From positions 45,546-64,070 of the forward strand of contig DEBN01000010.1 of the NCBI GenBank assembly GCA_002348825.1: a stretch of DNA of 18,525 nt, read 5' to 3'. The notes under the pieces are model-generated. The model saw nothing but the letters and a program-made list of their open reading frames with translations, did no database searches and had not been told where the DNA came from. This document shows positions 15,109 to 18,525 of this stretch, piece by piece (the first letter of the stretch is position 1; every line of letters begins with the position of its first letter). The translations under genes and the position numbers were made by a program. The DNA comes from Gammaproteobacteria bacterium UBA2955. GTDB lineage: Bacteria > Pseudomonadota > Gammaproteobacteria > Pseudomonadales > Azotimanducaceae.

Positions 15109-16275
15109 ATGGATTTCGCTTTAACAGATGATCAGGAGTTGATTCGTGATGCCGTCGCCAAGGTTTGTGCGGATTATCCCGACGAGTATTGGGCAGAAAA
15201 AGACCAGCACCATGATTTCCCCTGGGATTTTTACAATGCTATGGCGAATGCGGGTTGGATAGGCACAGCGATTCCTGAAGCTTATGGCGGCAGCGGTATG
15301 GGCATTACTGAGGCCAGTTTGGTGTTGGAAGAAGTGGCCGCCAGCGGCGCCGCTATGAATGGCGCAACACCTCTGCACCTTTCTATGTTTGGTATGGAGC
15401 CGGTGGTTAAGTACGGCTCGGAAGAAATGAAACAAGCTTATTTGCCGGCAGTGGCAGCTGGTGAACTGCATGTCGCGTTTGGCGTTACCGAACCGGATGC
15501 AGGCACCGACACCACGTCGATAACCACCGCCGCGCGGCGTGAGGGCGATGAGTACATTGTGAAGGGGCGTAAAGTGTGGACCACTAAGGCGCTGCAATCA
15601 GAACGGGTATTGTTGTTGGTGCGAACTACGCCCAGAGACAAAGTCGAGCGGCGCACCGATGGCATGACGCTGCTGTTGGCGGAGCTGCAGCGTGACGAGG
15701 TGAGTATTTCACCCATCGACAAAGTTGGACGCAACGCGGTAGCCACTTGCGAGGTGGTCTACGACAACTTACCGGTAAAAGTCACAGATCGAGTTGGCGA
15801 AGAAGGGAAGGGCTTTAGCTATTTGATTTCCGGATTGAATGCAGAGCGTATTTTGATCGCCGCAGAAGCCCTGGGAATCGGTAAAGCGGCTTTGCGTCGG
15901 GCTGTAAATTATGCGAACGAGCGCGTCGTATTTGGCCGACCCATTGGCAAAAATCAGGGTGTGGCGTTTCCATTGGCAGAGGCAAAGATGCGCTTAGACG
16001 CGGCAGAGTTGATGATTCGTAAGGCGTCATGGATGCTCGACAATGGTATGCCCTGCGGCGCAGAAGCAAATATGGCGAAGTGGCTGGCTGCGGACGCCGG
16101 ATTTTTAGCGGCGGATCAGGCGGTACAAACCCACGGTGGTTTTGGCTATGCGCGGGAATATCACGTAGAGCGCTACTGGCGCGAGGCGCGGTTGATGAAA
16201 ATCGCACCGATTTCCCAGGAAATGATCCAGAACTTCGTCAGTGAACATGTATTGGATTTGCCGCGTTCCTATTGA
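15109..16275 (+). CDS. Acyl-CoA dehydrogenase
   Basis: A 388-residue FAD enzyme that introduces the alpha-beta double bond into an acyl-CoA and passes electrons to ETF. The N-terminal helical domain leads to A-F-G-V-T-E-P-D-A-G-T-D (123-134), which contacts FAD and substrate, then V-W-T-T-K (156-160), R272-x(3)-F-G-R-P-I-G-K-N-Q-G-V (272-285) and Q-T-H-G-G-F-G-Y (340-347). The usual I-Y-E-G-T motif holding the catalytic glutamate of medium- and short-chain enzymes reads I-A-P-I-S-Q (365-370), so that base is missing. E246 in G-L-N-A-E-R-I aligns with the base of isovaleryl-CoA and long-chain dehydrogenases and probably takes its role. Chain-length preference cannot be called. A strong GGGAGAGGGG precedes the ATG. 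No ETF gene is nearby. It diverges from the crotonase operon. Confidence 0.94.
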   Translation: MDFALTDDQELIRDAVAKVCADYPDEYWAEKDQHHDFPWDFYNAMANAGWIGTAIPEAYGGSGMGITEASLVLEEVAASGAAMNGATPLHLSMFGMEPVVKYGSEEMKQAYLPAVAAGELHVAFGVTEPDAGTDTTSITTAARREGDEYIVKGRKVWTTKALQSERVLLLVRTTPRDKVERRTDGMTLLLAELQRDEVSISPIDKVGRNAVATCEVVYDNLPVKVTDRVGEEGKGFSYLISGLNAERILIAAEALGIGKAALRRAVNYANERVVFGRPIGKNQGVAFPLAEAKMRLDAAELMIRKASWMLDNGMPCGAEANMAKWLAADAGFLAADQAVQTHGGFGYAREYHVERYWREARLMKIAPISQEMIQNFVSEHVLDLPRSY

Positions 16276-16388
16276 TTTTGTTCTTTTATCGCTCCGAAAT
16301 ATCGCGTTCATCGCCTATTTAGTACCGTTTATCTAAAAAAACGCGCGTCAGCGACTCCCATAGCCAAAGTACCCCCATGATCAATGGC

Positions 16389-16412
16389 CGGCGCACGCTA
16401 AGGCGTTCGCCG
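16389..16412 (+). other. Hairpin immediately upstream of the small-protein gene
   Basis: CGGCG (16389-16393) pairs with CGCCG (16408-16412), and ACGC (16395-16398) with GCGT (16403-16406), with one C/T mismatch and a TAAG loop: nine base pairs in all. It ends two nt before the AGG that probably serves as ribosome site for the ATG at 16425. Only a short, interrupted T run (GTTTTGT) follows, so it is a weak terminator candidate for the dehydrogenase transcript at best. A structured leader limiting translation is an alternative. Confidence 0.35.
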
Positions 16413-16424
16413 TAGGTGTTTTGT

Positions 16425-16733
16425 ATGCGCGTGGCAGCTCAAAGTTCTCCCTTCCGTGTTGGGTTACAAGCAGAACCTTTGCGAGATGATGCATTGCGAA
16501 AGCAAGCTGCGTTGCGTGCGCTGGCTACGGCCGTAGCGACGACGCGCCGCTATTTAGCGAATCCCCTGACATCACCGACCAGCGACTTTGTAGCTCAGGC
16601 TGAAATTGCCGAGCAGTGGGCGCGCGCTGCGAGTTGTTTGGGTGGCGTCGGAGATTGGTTGCTCGCGCGCAAGTGTTATGACTTTGTGCGACGCTGGCAG
16701 CAGGAACATTTCGACCTGAACTCCGTCTCTTAG
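16425..16733 (+). CDS. Small uncharacterised protein
   Basis: A 102-residue soluble-looking protein that I do not recognise. The first 20 residues are low in structure; residues about 20-45 and 55-100 look strongly helical and rich in A, R, L and Q, separated by a P-L-T-S-P-T linker. Two cysteines lie in the last third (A-S-C and R-K-C-Y-D), and the C-terminal part has several tryptophans and basic residues. There is no signal peptide, membrane segment or nucleic-acid-binding motif I can name. The codon pattern resembles that of neighbouring genes, which supports it being real. I chose ATG 16425 with AGGTG upstream; a GTG three codons earlier has no ribosome site. It follows the acyl-CoA dehydrogenase after 149 bp and a hairpin, and converges on the CitE-like gene. 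Confidence 0.55.
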   Translation: MRVAAQSSPFRVGLQAEPLRDDALRKQAALRALATAVATTRRYLANPLTSPTSDFVAQAEIAEQWARAASCLGGVGDWLLARKCYDFVRRWQQEHFDLNSVS

Positions 16734-16789
16734 TTATTGGACACTCGGTTTAATGGTCGAAGCTGGTGTTCGATCCGTTGGATTTGGTA

Positions 16790-17719
16790 TCACAAGCCAT
16801 AGAGATCGGCGCGGTCCAGTAGATTTTGCACCAGACGAATGCTGGCCGCGTCCACCATAACGCCGTCCACGGATATAGCGCCCTGACCGGCCGCAACGGC
16901 CTCTTCAAAGGCGCTCTTTTGTTGGCGCGCGGTGGCTATCGCATCTTTGCTCGGCGCAAATGTGGCCTGCAGAATTTCGGTTTGGTTCGGGTGAATCGCC
17001 CATTTACCGAACATACCCAATGTGGCGGCCCGACTGGCTTCGGTCTGCAGGGTTTCTAAGTCGTTGAATATGGCGTACGGCCCGTCGATGGGATCTAAAC
17101 CGTGTGCATGACACGCGGCAATCAGTTTGAAACGCGGGTAGTGCCAGATATCTGCCGGGTAGTCACCGCTACTGCCGATGGCGTCCAGGCGCATATGCTG
17201 ACTCGCTGAATAGTCGCCCATGCCAAAAATCAGCGACTCTAAACGATCCGATGAGGCAGCTATGTCTTCGATATTGATAAGCCCACGAACGTCTTCGATC
17301 AATCCGTCAATGCCTATGCGTGTGCTAAGGCCGAGTTTCTGTTCCAACTGATCCAGCAGCAGGTGCAAAAAGTGCACATCGGCGGGTCGGTTGGTTTTCG
17401 CTAACACCAGAGTACTGATGTTGTCGCTGGCTCGCGTGAGCAATTGCACCACATCGTCATGACACCAAGGTGTACTGGTGGCGTTGATACGCACCGATAT
17501 GGTCTGGGCCTGCCAGTCTTGGCTGTTCAGCGCACTAATAACAAGCTCTCGGGCGTGCTCTTTAGCATTCGGTGCTACGGCGTCCTCTAGATCCAGAACA
17601 ATACTGTCCACTTCGAAACGAGCCGCCTTCTCGAGCATTTTTTCTGAACTGCCGGGTACTGAAAGTTGGCAGCGTCGTGGACGCAGCGGTTGGGGGCGTG
17701 GTGTCGGTATTTGCAACAT
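16790..17719 (-). CDS. CitE/HpcH-HpaI-family CoA lyase, malyl-CoA-lyase-like
   Basis: A 309-residue Mg-dependent TIM-barrel protein of the citrate lyase beta family. S-V-P-G-S-S near 20-25 is the CoA-binding start, L-D43-L-E-D46-A-V-A-P is the first strand signature, R77 in V-R-I-N lies in the substrate site, and E142 (G-L-I-E-D-V) and D169 (G-M-G-D-Y-S) are the metal ligands. D-G-P-Y-A-I-F-N-D and G-K-W-A-I-H-P-N-Q near the C-terminus match malyl-CoA/beta-methylmalyl-CoA lyases better than the citrate lyase subunit, and no citrate lyase alpha or gamma gene is present. Likely reactions are cleavage of malyl-CoA, methylmalyl-CoA or citramalyl-CoA, or the thioesterase variant; sequence alone does not decide. 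It starts nine nt after the stop of the alpha/beta hydrolase gene, whose TAG forms part of the purine-rich stretch before this ATG, so the two are co-transcribed. Confidence 0.85.
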   Translation of the reverse strand: MLQIPTPRPQPLRPRRCQLSVPGSSEKMLEKAARFEVDSIVLDLEDAVAPNAKEHARELVISALNSQDWQAQTISVRINATSTPWCHDDVVQLLTRASDNISTLVLAKTNRPADVHFLHLLLDQLEQKLGLSTRIGIDGLIEDVRGLINIEDIAASSDRLESLIFGMGDYSASQHMRLDAIGSSGDYPADIWHYPRFKLIAACHAHGLDPIDGPYAIFNDLETLQTEASRAATLGMFGKWAIHPNQTEILQATFAPSKDAIATARQQKSAFEEAVAAGQGAISVDGVMVDAASIRLVQNLLDRADLYGL

Positions 17720-17728
17720 GGTGACCGC

Positions 17729-18525
17729 CTAGGATGTTTGCTGAGCTCTGATAAATTCGATCACGGCCTCGTTGAAGCCGTTGCTGTCTTCCATATTAAC
17801 ACCGTGGCCGGTGTTCAATTTTACGACCGCAAGGTTCGCCATGTGGGCCACTGCCCATTCGGCAAGGGGTGCAAAACGCCGCTCTTTTGTGCCCCAACAC
17901 ATAAGCGCTGGGCGAGCATTGTCGCCAGCGATACTCAAAATGTTGGTGTCGGGCATGGTGCCGCGGTAAGTATTGGCCACGCCGATAGGTGAAAGGAATT
18001 CAGCATCCGCCAGCAAGGCCTCATAGACCGGCTTTGGCAAAGTGTAGGCGCGCTTTGGGTGCACGGGGATTTTTTCAATGGCGGCGAGGCCGCCGGCAAG
18101 TATTTTATCCGTGCTGGTTCGGATACTGTCGTGCCAGCCGTCGACTTGATTGAGGTCGGTAAATGCCGACGTAGAGTTAGTGAAGATATGCCCGATGATC
18201 CGTTTTGAGTAGTTGTGGGCGTAGTTAAGGGTAAGACTGGCGCCGATGGAATAGCCGCAGACAAACCATTGTTCTGCCCCCAGCGTGGTGCGGATAGATT
18301 CGAACTGCTCGGCGTAACCCGCGGTGGTGTAGCAATTAAGTTCATGCGGAGCAGGCGACTTGCCGTGGCCCCAAAGATCTACGGTAACGGGCTGGCATAC
18401 TTTACTTAACGCCGCCAGATTAAGCATCCACTGCGCGCTGGAGGATAGAAAACCGTGTACCAGCAAAAGGTAGGGGCCTTTACCCGGGTGTACGGTGAAG
18501 CTCAGTCGCGGCCCGGGCGGTGCTG
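17729..18525 (-). CDS. Alpha/beta hydrolase, 5' end beyond the window
   Basis: The frame is open to the right edge, giving at least 264 residues; no ATG occurs in the last 60 bp, so the true start lies outside. A beta-strand and P-Y-L-L-L-V-H-G-F-L (residues 17-26 of the visible part) form the oxyanion-hole strand, D-L-W-G-H-G-K-S follows, and the nucleophile elbow is C-G-Y-S92-I-G-A-S. H240 in N-T-G-H-G-V is the triad histidine. The usual acid position, G-x-x-D, reads G-T-K-E214-R-R-F, so the triad acid appears to be glutamate. Homologues include esterases and ring-cleavage (MhpC-like) hydrolases; the substrate is not clear. It is translated just ahead of the CitE-like lyase with a nine-nt gap, suggesting a joint role in CoA-thioester or organic-acid catabolism. 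Confidence 0.86.
   Translation of the reverse strand, partial: APPGPRLSFTVHPGKGPYLLLVHGFLSSSAQWMLNLAALSKVCQPVTVDLWGHGKSPAPHELNCYTTAGYAEQFESIRTTLGAEQWFVCGYSIGASLTLNYAHNYSKRIIGHIFTNSTSAFTDLNQVDGWHDSIRTSTDKILAGGLAAIEKIPVHPKRAYTLPKPVYEALLADAEFLSPIGVANTYRGTMPDTNILSIAGDNARPALMCWGTKERRFAPLAEWAVAHMANLAVVKLNTGHGVNMEDSNGFNEAVIEFIRAQQTS

Noticed and set aside
16734..16789. TCGAA/TTCGA inverted repeat between the small-protein gene and the CitE-like gene as a terminator
   Set aside because: The stem is only five pairs with a seven-nt loop and no T run on either side.
1..18525. CRISPR arrays, toxin-antitoxin pairs, phage or transposon genes, tRNA genes
   Set aside because: I looked for direct repeats, tRNA-like cloverleafs, integrase or transposase motifs and small paired genes on both strands and saw none.

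Overview
This window reads as ordinary chromosome of a heterotrophic gammaproteobacterium. Three points support that: a dedicated glutaminyl-tRNA synthetase close to the enterobacterial type, a Pseudomonas/Acinetobacter-type isocitrate lyase of about 530 residues, and an E. coli-like TesB thioesterase. A marine or oligotrophic gammaproteobacterium (Cellvibrionales/Halieaceae-like) would fit the mix of CoA-ester enzymes and a spinster-type MFS transporter, but that placement is inference. Base composition looks uniform and moderately GC-rich. I see no tRNA, rRNA, IS element, phage gene, CRISPR array or plasmid function.

Layout, left to right. The left edge (1-227, minus) holds the first 75 codons of an exported retropepsin-like aspartic protease, then about 450 bp of non-coding DNA. 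A spinster-family MFS transporter (680-1969, plus) converges on isocitrate lyase (2043-3644, minus), with a good bidirectional terminator between them. Upstream of isocitrate lyase is a 9-bp inverted repeat, then a 2-keto-4-pentenoate hydratase-like enzyme (minus). The hydratase is divergent from acyl-CoA thioesterase II (plus). That gene overlaps tail-to-tail with a membrane-anchored transglutaminase-like protein (minus). Next come glnS and an HMG-CoA lyase as a likely plus-strand pair, and a POT peptide transporter. The transporter ends in a CTAG that it shares with a convergent YheT-type hydrolase.

From 14900 leftwards a compact minus-strand operon runs crotonase, CinA N-domain protein, TraB/GumN protein, YheT hydrolase, with a 13-nt gap and then two stop/start overlaps. 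Divergent from it is an acyl-CoA dehydrogenase (15109-16275) behind a promoter-like region containing several palindromes. A small uncharacterised protein (16425-16733) follows behind a hairpin. The right edge carries a minus-strand pair: an alpha/beta hydrolase cut off by the window end, and a malyl-CoA-lyase-like CitE-family protein.

The metabolic theme is breakdown of acyl-CoA and branched-chain carbon to acetyl-CoA and glyoxylate-cycle intermediates: acyl-CoA dehydrogenase, crotonase, thioesterase, HMG-CoA lyase, malyl-CoA-lyase-like protein and isocitrate lyase. The genes lie in several separate transcription units, not one pathway operon. I found no convincing new defence or mobile system. 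The most useful leads are a crotonase lacking both classical catalytic glutamates, candidate operators upstream of isocitrate lyase and of the acyl-CoA dehydrogenase, the crotonase/CinA/TraB/YheT operon, and the small protein at 16425.
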